Source: Lachnospiraceae bacterium | Lineage (GTDB): Bacteria; Bacillota; Clostridia; Lachnospirales; Lachnospiraceae | DNA length: 64,000 nt | Assembly: GCA_902363555.1 (NCBI GenBank) | Contig: CABJAM010000005.1 | Span: 434,001 to 498,000, forward strand | Direction of reading: 5' to 3' | Program-made: the position numbers and the translations under genes | Part shown: positions 34,905 through 44,128 of the stretch, piece after piece | How positions within the stretch are numbered: position 1 is the stretch's first letter | Layout of the letters: the number at the start of each line of letters is the position of its first letter | Notes under the pieces: generated by a model | Told to the model about the DNA's origin: nothing | Databases searched by the model: none | What the model saw: the letters and a program-made list of their open reading frames with translations, nothing else

Positions 34905-37454
34905 TTACCTCCATACAACTGTTTTTATGTTTTTTCCGTCGGTTTGAACGATTATTTCTCCGGTGTCGCTGGTGATGCAAAATTTTATATTTCTTTCCTC
35001 CAGCCGTTTAATGAGTTCCCTGTGAGGGTGGCCATAGCGGTTTTCCTTCCCGCAGGAAATGAGGGCCAGGCCGGGATTCAACGCGTCCAGGAGGGCCGGG
35101 CTGGTGCTTGTTTTTGAGCCGTGGTGGGCAACCTTCAGGACGGTGCACTGGAACGCATTTATACTTTTCAGATTTTGCAGGATGGCCGGATCTATACGGT
35201 CACTGATATCGCCTGTAAGAAGCATAGTGAAGTTTTTATAGGTCAGGTAAAGCACCAGACTGCTGTCGTTCGTGTCGTCTGCGGCTGATGCCGGGGGATT
35301 GACCGCAGTTATGATCAGGCCGGAGTAATTCAGGCTCTCGCCGGTTTTTATGATATTGCAGTGGCGTGCCGCCTGCCGGGCCAGGCTGAGGCAGTCTTTA
35401 TAGTTTGCTCCGGCCGCCTGAGGATATGCGGCTATATCAGCAAACAGTACCCGATTTATGGCAATAGCTCCGGGAGCTGTCCGGCCGCCATGCAGCCCGC
35501 CACTGGCCACGCTGCCGCCGTTCTCGCCTATGGCGGCCTGAAACAGTTCTTCCACCGCATTGATGTGGTCCATATCCATATGGGATAGAAAAACCGCGTC
35601 CAGGCGGCGGACACCTCTGGCTTTTAAAAATGGGATCAAACGGTACTTACCGGCATTTTTTATGTCGCTGCTCCCGCCGTCCGCCAATATATTTTCCCCA
35701 CTGGGAAGCTGTATAAAAAAGCAATCCCCCTGCCCCACATCCACCATGGTCACTGTCATCATAGACGGACGCCTGGGCAGAAAAAGGATGCCCACAACCA
35801 TAAAGGACGCCAGCCAGAGCAGCATATCGGCGACTTTATATCCGCCCGCTTTCCTGCAAAACATCCAATGATAAAAAAGCAGCAGCCCACCCAGTAAAAT
35901 ATAAATAAAGAAAACCTCTCCGATCGCCGGCTGCCCAGTGATCACAACACTGCCCGGCAGGCACAGCGTCATCTGGCACAGCTTTTCATAAAGCCATAAA
36001 ATACCGTCGATCAGCCAATATACCGGCAGGCCCGCGACCTTAAGCACGCCGCCCAAAAAGCCGCACACCAGCATGGCCGGGTAAACGATACTCATTAATG
36101 GGATAACGATAAGATTAAGCAAAACACCGTAAATTGGTATTTCATAAAAGCTCCAGGCAATGACCGGCATTGTTCCCATAGTTACACAAAGGCCCGGAGC
36201 CAGTGTACAGCCCGCCAGACGGCAGACCCTGAGGGCGCTCCCCTGGAGATTTTTAAGCAGCTCCCCGCACAGCGCCAGGCTGCCCACAGCGATAAAGGAA
36301 AGTAAAAAGCCGGGCTGTGTCACCATCAAAGGTGACGGGATTAAAATGACCAGCGCTGCAATCCCAATGGCAGTTTTCCGGTCATAGGTATACCCGAGAG
36401 CTTTGGCGATAATAGCCATACTGGTCATAATCACCGCCCGCATGGTGGACGGCGCCAGCCCTGTAAACCAGCCGTAGCTGACGGTCAGCACAAGTCCGGC
36501 CGCCATGCACACTTTCAGCGGCAGTCTGAGCCTGCGGAAAAAGTTATAAGTTCCCATCCCAAGAAAGCTGATATGCAGCCCGGATATGGCCAATATATGG
36601 GCGATACCGCTTTGCTGGTACAGTGTTTTTAAGTCTGCGTCCAAGTCCGATTTATCCCCGGTGATCATACTTACCGCCACAGCGCTGCTGCTTTGTGACA
36701 GCCAGTCGGTGCAGTTTTTCTTCACCAGCAGGCGTAGCTGCTGCGCCCACCGGGCCAAAAGATTGCCGCCGCGCTCCGTAACCGTCAGGACATCGGTAAA
36801 AACCCGGGCCTGAACCTTTTTGGCCTTATAGTAGAGCCATTCGTCAAACATGCCCTCATTGGTCGGATGTGAAAAAACTTCCGGCGTACCGGTAAAGCTT
36901 ATCGTATCGCCAACAGCGGCATCCATATCATTCCCACTTTTGGAGACGACCACGAGCAGACGGCCCGCAGGCAGCGCACCGTACTCCGCCTTGCAGCCGG
37001 AAACATACAGATACCAGCTATTTGCCTTTTCCTCCACGGACGCCACCCGACCGCTCAGAAGCCACTCGCCAAAATCCCCGCGGGCAGTACTGGAGCCTTG
37101 GCTGGCTGCACCATCGCCTTGGTCAACAGCACTGGAGCTCTGGCGGGCGGCATCGGTATTTTGGCCAGTAGTGCCACGCTCCACAGACGCAATCAGCGCA
37201 GCGTCGATTGCCATGGCCTTTTCCATAGCCTGCCGGCAATTATAAAAGCCGGCACAAATAAAAACAGGCAGCACCAATAACCATACATCTCTGCTGTATT
37301 TTTTCATTGGTAATCTGCCTGTAAAATTAAGCAGCGTAAGGATTTCCAAAAGCAGGACAAGACATAAAAACCAGCCTGCTCCCAAATCCAGTAAATTCAG
37401 TGCCTCCCCTGTAATATAAGCAAGCCCGAGCCATAATACAGGTCGTAATACCAT
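34905..37454 (-). CDS. comEC: DNA uptake channel ComEC/Rec2
   Basis: ComEC is the membrane channel for single-stranded DNA in natural competence. The 849-residue protein has an N-terminal membrane pair and OB-like region, the multi-helix Competence domain (about 240-530; AISGLHISFLGMG) and a C-terminal metallo-beta-lactamase domain (VDVGQGDCFFIQLP, FLSHMDMDHINA, LLTGDISD, VAHHGSKTSTSP). The N-terminal periplasmic loop carries a Ser/Ala/Gly/Gln-rich insertion (about 95-130). The ATG at 37454 follows AGAGG; GTG two codons earlier is part of that site. A ComEA-like gene lies 4 kb upstream on the same strand. Confidence 0.94.
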   Translation of the reverse strand: MVLRPVLWLGLAYITGEALNLLDLGAGWFLCLVLLLEILTLLNFTGRLPMKKYSRDVWLLVLPVFICAGFYNCRQAMEKAMAIDAALIASVERGTTGQNTDAARQSSSAVDQGDGAASQGSSTARGDFGEWLLSGRVASVEEKANSWYLYVSGCKAEYGALPAGRLLVVVSKSGNDMDAAVGDTISFTGTPEVFSHPTNEGMFDEWLYYKAKKVQARVFTDVLTVTERGGNLLARWAQQLRLLVKKNCTDWLSQSSSAVAVSMITGDKSDLDADLKTLYQQSGIAHILAISGLHISFLGMGTYNFFRRLRLPLKVCMAAGLVLTVSYGWFTGLAPSTMRAVIMTSMAIIAKALGYTYDRKTAIGIAALVILIPSPLMVTQPGFLLSFIAVGSLALCGELLKNLQGSALRVCRLAGCTLAPGLCVTMGTMPVIAWSFYEIPIYGVLLNLIVIPLMSIVYPAMLVCGFLGGVLKVAGLPVYWLIDGILWLYEKLCQMTLCLPGSVVITGQPAIGEVFFIYILLGGLLLFYHWMFCRKAGGYKVADMLLWLASFMVVGILFLPRRPSMMTVTMVDVGQGDCFFIQLPSGENILADGGSSDIKNAGKYRLIPFLKARGVRRLDAVFLSHMDMDHINAVEELFQAAIGENGGSVASGGLHGGRTAPGAIAINRVLFADIAAYPQAAGANYKDCLSLARQAARHCNIIKTGESLNYSGLIITAVNPPASAADDTNDSSLVLYLTYKNFTMLLTGDISDRIDPAILQNLKSINAFQCTVLKVAHHGSKTSTSPALLDALNPGLALISCGKENRYGHPHRELIKRLEERNIKFCITSDTGEIIVQTDGKNIKTVVWR

Positions 37455-37596
37455 AAGCACCTCTTCTATTTATAACCGTTGCATATCTCGCTTTCACCGT
37501 CATGCGGCGTTCTCTTAATGGCCGGTGCGACAGATCACGCGCCCGCAGGCGCTTCCGATAACAGGTCGCTCTCGCTACCGGCAACGAGACATACCA

Positions 37597-38793
37597 TCAC
37601 GCTCCCGCTTCCGGCGGTGCATCAGGCGCATCTGTTCCCGTAGAACCGCCATCCGACGGCGCGTCTGACGCATCAGATCCCGTTGTTCCGCCATCCGGCG
37701 GCGTATCCGTTCCCGTAGCTCCCACATCCGGCGATGTCTCAGGGCTGGCAGCACTTGTATCCGGCGCCGTCTCATCCCCTGCCGCTGGCGTACTTTCGCC
37801 ATTTTCCAGCACTGGCGGCGTGTCCACCGGCTTGACGATAATATCCTCATTGCGCGCCAGAGGCGCGGCCAGCGACACATTGGCATCCGGCCCTGTCACC
37901 GTATTTCCATCGATGGTGATCTGTACCTTCTCAATGTACGGAAGCTCCGTCAGGGAATTGACCACCGAATACACATTCAGTGCAAAATCCTCATTGACCC
38001 GGTCCAGAAAACGCTGGTTAAAATCCACGTAACAAATACCGTCCACCACATTGACATCATTGTTGATCTTAACATCCGATGACAATGTAGGATTCAGGTT
38101 TCTGGAAATAGGTCCGGAAATCAGACTCTCCACGATAACCTTTTCCAGCGACGTCGTTTTAAGATAATGAACGTTCACATCCTCCGAAGCCAGTTGAGTG
38201 CCGTCGGTGCTGGCAAAATACAGCTTGACCAGGCTCTGGTTCAGATGCTTTACATCCGCTCTCGTATCCTCCACAAAATCAGAGTTCATCATAATCATCG
38301 TATTGCCGTTACTGTCCGGCAGCGGCTCCCCGCCCACATAAAACTGGACGTAATCGATCACCTTGTCAAACTGGGTCAGCGTCTTTACCACGGCTGCCCG
38401 CACAAGGATCTCCTCATTTTTAGGAATCTCTCTGTACGTTTCACTGAAATAAATATCCGCCTGCTTATTGCCGCTGTCATACTTACTTTCCTGAACCTGT
38501 ACAGTATCAGGGATGGTCATTTTAAGATTCTCATCCTCCGGAGCTGTCTGAAGGCTTCCCAGGCACTCGGTCACAAGCACCTCCGGCGTCTCGGCCGTAT
38601 ATATTTTAGAAACACCCTCAATACGGGTATTATCCTTACTTAAATAATAAACCTTGTAGGTCGTATCTACCGTGGCCTTATCCACCACGCCATCCTTTTT
38701 ATCGCCGCTGCTCCCCGCCCTGGATTTACAGCCAGTCAGGGCGAAGGCCGCCGCCAGGATGCACAGTATCAAAAGATATGCATATTTCTTCAT
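37597..38793 (-). CDS. GerM-domain lipoprotein
   Basis: The 398-residue lipoprotein has signal peptide and lipobox LTGC (Cys22) and two tandem GerM (sporulation/germination) domains, about 45-180 and 185-310. The last 65-70 residues are a Pro/Asp/Gly/Thr/Ser repeat tail coded by degenerate tandem repeats. GerM domains occur in spore-related and cell-envelope proteins. GGGAGG lies before the ATG. It follows a two-component system, and this trio with comEC is a recurring clostridial arrangement, so envelope sensing or sporulation is likely. Confidence 0.85.
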   Translation of the reverse strand: MKKYAYLLILCILAAAFALTGCKSRAGSSGDKKDGVVDKATVDTTYKVYYLSKDNTRIEGVSKIYTAETPEVLVTECLGSLQTAPEDENLKMTIPDTVQVQESKYDSGNKQADIYFSETYREIPKNEEILVRAAVVKTLTQFDKVIDYVQFYVGGEPLPDSNGNTMIMMNSDFVEDTRADVKHLNQSLVKLYFASTDGTQLASEDVNVHYLKTTSLEKVIVESLISGPISRNLNPTLSSDVKINNDVNVVDGICYVDFNQRFLDRVNEDFALNVYSVVNSLTELPYIEKVQITIDGNTVTGPDANVSLAAPLARNEDIIVKPVDTPPVLENGESTPAAGDETAPDTSAASPETSPDVGATGTDTPPDGGTTGSDASDAPSDGGSTGTDAPDAPPEAGA

Positions 38794-38817
38794 TTTTTCC
38801 TCCCTGTCGATCAGACA

Positions 38818-38846
38818 GTAACCGTTAGGCCCTTCTGAACAGTTCC
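38818..38846. repeat. Dispersed palindrome copy, kinase-GerM gap
   Basis: GTAACCGTT and GAACAGTT arms with one mismatch; it fills the gap from 2 bases past the kinase stop to the GerM ribosome site. Confidence 0.6.
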
Positions 38847-38847
38847 A

Positions 38848-40302
38848 TCAAGTGCTCACAGTCAGAGGAATCCTGACGGTAAAGGTGGTGCCTTCATCCT
38901 CTTTACTTTTTACGCGGATCGCCCCGTCATGCATAAGGACAATATTTTTTGTAATGGCAAGCCCAAGCCCTGTACCCCCGGTCTCCCGCGAGCGGGCTTT
39001 GTCCACCCGGTAAAAACGATCAAAAATCTTATCCTGATATTCCTCCGGAATACCGATACCGGAATCGGAAACCTTTACATAAAAGAATTTATGATCCGCA
39101 TCCAGAGACACCTGCACCCAGCCGCCGGCAATATTATACTTGATGGCATTTTCAACAAGATTGGTAAATGCCAGGGTCAGCTTGACTTCATCGCAGTCCG
39201 CCATTACCGTGCGGAAGCTCTCCAGCACAAGCTCAATATTGCGCTTAGCCGCCACCGGTTTTAAACGTTTTAAAATCAGCTCCAGCATCTCATTAATATT
39301 CACATTGGTAATATTCAGGTCACCGGCCTTTTTATCCATCTTGACAAGGGCAAGCAGGTCATTGATGATCGTGTTCTCACGGTCGATCTCCTCCACGATA
39401 TCCTGCATAAATTCCCGGTAAAGCTCCACTGGCACATCCGCCTGGGTATTCAGCGAATCCGCCAGAACCTTGATGGAGGTAATGGGCGTTTTCAGCTCGT
39501 GAGACACATTGGATACAAACTCCTGCCGGGAATCCTCCAGAGACTTCAACCGGTTTAACATGGCGTTAAAAGCGTCGGAAATCGTCTCAATCTCCGCATA
39601 TCCCTTCAGATGCACCTCCTCATCAAAGTACCCTTCGGAAATACGGTTGATCGACTTCGCCACATTTTTAAAGGGCTTTGTAAATGCCCGGCCAATGAGC
39701 GTAGCGACCAGGATCAGGATCACAGCAAACCCCATCGATACATAGGTGCTCATCCGGCGGATGGAATGATACGTATCCGTCAGATCCCGCGTGGATGCAT
39801 TAATAATGATCGCCCCGCGGATAACGCCGTCGCTGTCGGTGATCGCCACCACCTTTTCCACCATATCGTAGACCTCATCGTAGAAGCCCTCGGGCGGAAA
39901 GCCATTCATGCAGGCCACAAGGCTGGGTGTTATCACTGTTTTTTTATTGATCCGGGAATAAGAATCCTTGCGGACCGTAAAGTTTTCATCAACCACAATG
40001 ACCCTGCCTTCATAGATGGAATCCAACTGGAGGATCAGGTTATTGATAACATCGATATTTTTCCCGGCAAAATAATTCAGATTAATAATCTGTCCGGCCA
40101 GAAAGCTGCTGTGCTGCTCTATGCTGTCTGCACGCTCACTCCAAAGCTTTTCCTGGATGTTCATAAGGAGTGTGGCCTGGACAATGAATAAAGGGACCAC
40201 TGCAAGCACTGTGGTTATGGCAATGAGCCTGAAACACATGCTGTGCAGAAATCCCAGTCTTCTCTTACGTTTCTTCTTACTTCTGGAAGAAATAACCAAC
40301 AC
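38848..40302 (-). CDS. Sensor histidine kinase (WalK/PhoR type)
   Basis: The 484-residue membrane kinase has a Lys/Arg-rich N-terminus, a membrane helix (about 22-45), an extracytoplasmic sensor region, a second helix (about 185-205), HAMP, HisKA with the phosphoacceptor His in SHELKTPITSIKV and HATPase with NLVENAIKYN, DSGIGIP and GGTGLGLA. It overlaps the response regulator by 26 bases. The GTG at 40302 has a poor ribosome site, so the true start may be the Met 21 codons later. Targets may include envelope genes. Confidence 0.9.
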   Translation of the reverse strand: MLVISSRSKKKRKRRLGFLHSMCFRLIAITTVLAVVPLFIVQATLLMNIQEKLWSERADSIEQHSSFLAGQIINLNYFAGKNIDVINNLILQLDSIYEGRVIVVDENFTVRKDSYSRINKKTVITPSLVACMNGFPPEGFYDEVYDMVEKVVAITDSDGVIRGAIIINASTRDLTDTYHSIRRMSTYVSMGFAVILILVATLIGRAFTKPFKNVAKSINRISEGYFDEEVHLKGYAEIETISDAFNAMLNRLKSLEDSRQEFVSNVSHELKTPITSIKVLADSLNTQADVPVELYREFMQDIVEEIDRENTIINDLLALVKMDKKAGDLNITNVNINEMLELILKRLKPVAAKRNIELVLESFRTVMADCDEVKLTLAFTNLVENAIKYNIAGGWVQVSLDADHKFFYVKVSDSGIGIPEEYQDKIFDRFYRVDKARSRETGGTGLGLAITKNIVLMHDGAIRVKSKEDEGTTFTVRIPLTVST

Positions 40303-40975
40303 CCCATTTTGTATGTATATACTTTGGCTCGCTTGGGTTTTTCTCGATTTTTTCTCTCAGACGGCGCACATGAACATCCACTGTACGCACATCTCCGGGA
40401 TAATCATATCCCCAAACCAGATTCAGAAGCTTCTCTCGATTATACACCTTATTCGGATTCATAATCAGTAATTCAAGCAGATCAAACTCCTTGGCCGTCA
40501 GATTGACCTCCTCATTTTCGATAAACACCCGGCGGCTGTCCAGATCGATGCGCATATCCCCGGAAATAACCGTGTGAGCAGCGCTCTCCTCCACCTTCTG
40601 GCGTTTGCTGTTGAGCCGGCGCAAAATTGCTTTGATCCGGGCCTTTACCTCAAGAATATTAAAGGGCTTTGTAATATAATCGTCAGCGCCATATTCCAGA
40701 CCAAGGATCTTATCCATATCATCGCCCTTGGCCGTGAGCATGATGATCGGTACATCCGAAAAATCCCGGATCTGCTGGCATACCTCGAAGCCGTTAAGCT
40801 CCGGGAGCATCACATCCAAAAGGATCACATCATACTGATTATTTTTGGCCTTTTCCAGGGCTTCCCGCCCGTCGTAGGCCACATCCACTTCCATGCTGTC
40901 CTGCTCCAGACTGAATTTTAAACCTTTGACAATGAGCTTTTCATCATCCACAACCAAAATCTTTCTATCCATCAC
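40277..40975 (-). CDS. OmpR-family response regulator
   Basis: The 232-residue regulator has a receiver domain (DDE at 10-12, phosphoacceptor in ILLDVMLPELNG near Asp54, TKPFN near 105) and a C-terminal winged helix (ending YIHTKWGVGYFFQ). GAGGTAA lies before the ATG. It is the partner of the overlapping WalK/PhoR-type kinase. The C-terminal sequence resembles WalR/PhoB regulators, but orthology cannot be settled here. Confidence 0.93.
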   Translation of the reverse strand: MMDRKILVVDDEKLIVKGLKFSLEQDSMEVDVAYDGREALEKAKNNQYDVILLDVMLPELNGFEVCQQIRDFSDVPIIMLTAKGDDMDKILGLEYGADDYITKPFNILEVKARIKAILRRLNSKRQKVEESAAHTVISGDMRIDLDSRRVFIENEEVNLTAKEFDLLELLIMNPNKVYNREKLLNLVWGYDYPGDVRTVDVHVRRLREKIEKNPSEPKYIHTKWGVGYFFQK

Positions 40976-41004
40976 TTTACCTCAATCCACGGTAACCTAA
41001 ACTT

Positions 41005-41027
41005 ATAACAGTTCCTCAAACTGTTAT
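41005..41027. repeat. Dispersed palindrome over the comEA-like stop codon
   Basis: Perfect 9-bp arms ATAACAGTT and AACTGTTAT with a five-base loop. On the minus strand the right half supplies the last codons and the TGA of the ComEA-like gene. Confidence 0.75.
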
Positions 41028-41888
41028 TTTATCTCTGATCTTCTCAAATACACCGGACTTGATCCCCGGTATATTCATCAGCTCCTCCACAGAAGAAAAG
41101 GTACCGTGTGTTTCTCTGTATTCTATTATATCATTTGCCTTAGACGGACCGATTCCCGGGAGCGTGGTCAGCTCCGCCTCCGATGCCAGATTAATATTGA
41201 TCCTGCTGCCGGCCGAACTATCGCCGCCGTTTCCGGCACTGCCATCTTTAGTACCGCTGGTTCCGGCACTGCCATCTTTAGCACCGCCATTTCCCGCACT
41301 GCCATCGCCAGCACCACCACTGGCATAACCAGGGCTGCCGCTCTCACCGGTACGGATATACGAATCATCCTGCCGGTTCCCGGCTTCCTCCAGCGACGGA
41401 ATATAAATCTGCATCTGATCCGCGGCCTGAGCTGCCAGATTAACAGCGCTTGTATCCGCGGTGGAAAGCATACCTCCGGCAGCCTCCACAGCCTCAAAAA
41501 TCCGCGCTCCGTCCTCCAGCTCATAAACGCCCGGACAACTTACACTCCCACAAACATAAACAAAAATTTTCCCCTGGCTCTCCGGTGTCTGCGATACCGG
41601 CGCTTCCCCTCCGGAAGCCCCCGGCGATTGTTCCACAGAAACGTCCGATACTGCTCCTGAAGTCTCCGTCGCTTCCACGCTGGAAGACTCCGGCAGATTT
41701 GCTTCGGAAGTATCCATCCGCTCCTTTGCAGAAGCTTCCGGCACACCGATCGTATCCAGAAAAATCGTCTCGGCTTCGTCCGCGCCTTTACAGCCGGAAC
41801 ACATAACCAGACCGGTCACGGTCAGCAGCATAATCACAGACCAGCACAGCCGCACGATCGTTCCATGTTTCAAACACACTTCAGACAT
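41016..41888 (-). CDS. comEA: ComEA-like DNA receptor (SLBB + HhH)
   Basis: The 290-residue protein has an N-terminal signal/lipid-anchor region (a Cys at about 33), an acidic spacer, an SLBB domain (KIFVYVCGSVSCPGVYEL), a Gly/Ala/Ser/Asp repeat linker and a C-terminal double helix-hairpin-helix (INLASEAELTTLPGIGPSKA, MNIPGIKS) that binds double-stranded DNA non-specifically. It is longer than Bacillus ComEA (about 205) because of the two spacers. It probably delivers DNA to ComEC encoded downstream. A sigma-A promoter stands upstream. Confidence 0.88.
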   Translation of the reverse strand: MSEVCLKHGTIVRLCWSVIMLLTVTGLVMCSGCKGADEAETIFLDTIGVPEASAKERMDTSEANLPESSSVEATETSGAVSDVSVEQSPGASGGEAPVSQTPESQGKIFVYVCGSVSCPGVYELEDGARIFEAVEAAGGMLSTADTSAVNLAAQAADQMQIYIPSLEEAGNRQDDSYIRTGESGSPGYASGGAGDGSAGNGGAKDGSAGTSGTKDGSAGNGGDSSAGSRININLASEAELTTLPGIGPSKANDIIEYRETHGTFSSVEELMNIPGIKSGVFEKIRDKITV

Positions 41889-41948
41889 AATAATCCTCCT
41901 TTTGGATAAAAAAGGAAAGATTTCTGTCCATATAAACCATACATATAT

Positions 41949-41977
41949 ATTCTACAAAATAATACCCGCAAAAACAA
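41949..41977 (-). promoter_or_regulatory. Sigma-A promoter of the comEA-like gene
   Basis: On the minus strand TTGTTT (41977-41972), a 17-base spacer and TAGAAT (41954-41949), about 60 bases before the start codon. It may drive comEA and the two-component genes together. Confidence 0.6.
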
Positions 41978-41999
41978 GCCTTTTACGGTTTTATTTTCG

Positions 42000-42431
42000 T
42001 CATTTCCATTTAAAAATAACAATACCTGCCACAGCCACAGCCAGACCCACCAGCTTGCTCCACTGAAAATCCACTTTTTCAGCGCCAAAAAGCCCAAACA
42101 GCTCGATCAGGTAAGCCACCGCCAACTGAGCCACCACGATCAGCAGCGCCGCTTGAGCCGGTCCAAGATTATTCATACTCATAATAACCGTCAGCGTAAT
42201 AAACGCCCCGATCACACCGCCCAGCAGCAAATACTTGTGATCCACCTGCAAAAGCTTTCCAAAACTCTCCCGGCCTTTAAAAACCCAGGCGATCAGACAA
42301 ACGATCAGCGCCGAAAACTGTACCCAGCTATTAGAAACCCAAATACTCGTCTGCTTCGTCACCGCCGTATTAAAAACGCCCTGCACACTCATCAGCGCAC
42401 CGGAAATCAACGCGATCAAAATACCCATCAT
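42000..42431 (-). CDS. YdcZ-family (DUF606) small DMT transporter
   Basis: This 143-residue membrane protein has about five hydrophobic segments and the DUF606/YdcZ pattern (MGILIALISGALMSVQGVFN, NLGPAQAALLIVVAQL, GIVIFKWK at the end). It is a half-size member of the drug/metabolite transporter superfamily, likely working as a dimer; the substrate is unknown. The ATG at 42431 has GGAGG nine bases upstream. It ends 111 bases before the ComEA-like start. Confidence 0.85.
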   Translation of the reverse strand: MMGILIALISGALMSVQGVFNTAVTKQTSIWVSNSWVQFSALIVCLIAWVFKGRESFGKLLQVDHKYLLLGGVIGAFITLTVIMSMNNLGPAQAALLIVVAQLAVAYLIELFGLFGAEKVDFQWSKLVGLAVAVAGIVIFKWK

Positions 42432-42588
42432 AATCAAATTCCTCCATCTCTCACGGCCCCAAAGCCCAGCTCACAAAAGCCGCCCCTCAAAACCGCCGAA
42501 TCTTACAAATTCCTTATGTGGATATCTTAACCATGTCCATACAAATTATTCAAAAAAATCCAACAACAACACCCAAAACAGTAAATAA

Positions 42589-42924
42589 GGCTGCCGCGCT
42601 GTCCTGGAGGCTTGCCCACGCTCAACTCCATGCGCCGCTGTTCGGGCGGCCGTATCGCAAAGTGGTGCCGGCGCTGCATTGCAGCCGCTTTAGCAGAACT
42701 TAGGTTTTCGGGGAATTTGTGTTAATCCGGAGGAAAAGACGTCAAACGGAATAAAAATAAGAATACTCCCCTCTTTTCCTCCGGATTGCCCTTAACAAAC
42801 CCCCGAAACCTTAGTTCTGCTTAAGCGGCGAAACCGCAGCACCGGCACCACTTTGCGATACGGCCGCCCGAACAGCGGCGCACGGAGTTGAGCGCGGGCA
42901 AGCCTCCAGGACAGCGCGGCAGCC
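42589..42924. repeat. Long imperfect palindrome (about 150-base arms)
   Basis: The left arm (42589-42738) and the complement of the right arm (42773-42924) are nearly the same over their length, from GGCTGCCGCGCTGTCCTGG at the outer ends to AATCCGGAGGAAAAG near the centre, with a loop of about 34 bases. No coding frame of note lies inside. It begins about 150 bases upstream of the YdcZ gene and ends 17 bases from the argD stop. It may be a non-autonomous mobile element or a large structured transcript end. The rest of the gap 42432-42940 shows nothing else clear. Confidence 0.85.
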
Positions 42925-42940
42925 GCCCCACTCATAAATA

Positions 42941-44128
42941 CTAAATCGAAGCCTTCAACAATGTGATCATCTCATCCACATTCCCCTTAGAAATCACCAG
43001 CGGCGGCACAAGACGCAGCACATCCGCCCCAGCCGAGATCACCACAAGCCCGTTCTCCAAAGCCTTATTTACAACCGCGCCCACCGGACGTCCAGAAACC
43101 ACAAGACCCTGCATGAGCCCACGGCCCCGGCGCGCAGTAAAGCAGTCATATTCCTCCACAAGCTGATCCAGCTTTTCCTCCAGATAAGCGCCCACTTCCC
43201 GCACATTTTCCAGCACATGCTCTTCCTCAAACAGATCGAACACCCGGCTCACAGCCGCGCAGGCAAATGGATTGCCGCCATAAGTCGTGCCGTGGTCCCC
43301 GGGCACAAGGGAGGCTTTGGCTGTCTTTTCATTGAGCACAAAAGCGCCCACAGGAACGCCGCAGCCCAGCGCCTTGGCCAGCGTCATAATATCCGGCAGC
43401 ACGCCGTAGGCCTGGCAGGCGTACATAAAACCGGTACGGCCCATGCCGCACTGGATCTCATCAAAAATGAGCAGAATATCCTTTTCGTCACAAAGACTGC
43501 GCAGTCCGCACAAAAACTCCGGCGTGGCCGGGTAAATGCCACCCTCGCCCTGTACCGGCTCCACGATAATAGCGCAGGTCTTATCGGTTACAAGAGCCCT
43601 CACGCTGTCCAGATCATTGAAATCGGCAAACTTGATGCCGCCGATGAGCGGCTTAAACGGCTCCTGATATTTGACATTTCCAGTGACCGATAAGGCGCCC
43701 AGGCTTCTGCCGTGAAAAGAATGGTTCATGGCAATGATCTCGTGATCTGTACAGCCGTCCTTCATATAGGCATACTTTCTTGCGGTCTTAATAGCACCCT
43801 CGATGGCCTCCGTGCCGCTGTTTGTAAAAAATACTTTATCCATTCCCGTGGCCTTCACGACCTTTTCGGCCGCCTCCACCATGGTAATATTATAATACAG
43901 ATTGGACGTATGGATGATCTTATCAATCTGGTCCTTTAACGCGTCGTTGTAGGCTTTATTATTATAGCCCAATGCAAATACGGCGATGCCTGCGGCAAAG
44001 TCCAGATACTTTTTGCCCTCAGTATCATACAGATAAACGCCGTCGCCCTTTTCAAAAACTACCGGAAAACGGTTATAGGTGTGAAGGATCACATCCTCCC
44101 CGCGCTCCATATATTCAGTCATTTTCAT
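42941..44128 (-). CDS. argD: Acetylornithine aminotransferase
   Basis: ArgD is the PLP enzyme converting N-acetylglutamate semialdehyde to N-acetylornithine. The 395-residue protein shows the start region GEDVILHTYNRFPVVFEKGDG, NSGTEAIEGAIKTARK, the catalytic FDEIQCGMGRTG and the PLP-lysine motif LAKALGCGVPVGA. The ATG at 44128 overlaps the end of argB by 14 bases; the open frame continues far upstream inside argB. It is the last gene of the argC-argJ-argB-argD operon and ends beside the long palindrome. Confidence 0.95.
   Translation of the reverse strand: MKMTEYMERGEDVILHTYNRFPVVFEKGDGVYLYDTEGKKYLDFAAGIAVFALGYNNKAYNDALKDQIDKIIHTSNLYYNITMVEAAEKVVKATGMDKVFFTNSGTEAIEGAIKTARKYAYMKDGCTDHEIIAMNHSFHGRSLGALSVTGNVKYQEPFKPLIGGIKFADFNDLDSVRALVTDKTCAIIVEPVQGEGGIYPATPEFLCGLRSLCDEKDILLIFDEIQCGMGRTGFMYACQAYGVLPDIMTLAKALGCGVPVGAFVLNEKTAKASLVPGDHGTTYGGNPFACAAVSRVFDLFEEEHVLENVREVGAYLEEKLDQLVEEYDCFTARRGRGLMQGLVVSGRPVGAVVNKALENGLVVISAGADVLRLVPPLVISKGNVDEMITLLKASI

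Noticed and set aside
41106..41660. Plus-strand frame antisense to the ComEA-like gene
   Set aside because: It is a shadow of the Gly/Ala repeat linker and has no signals of translation.
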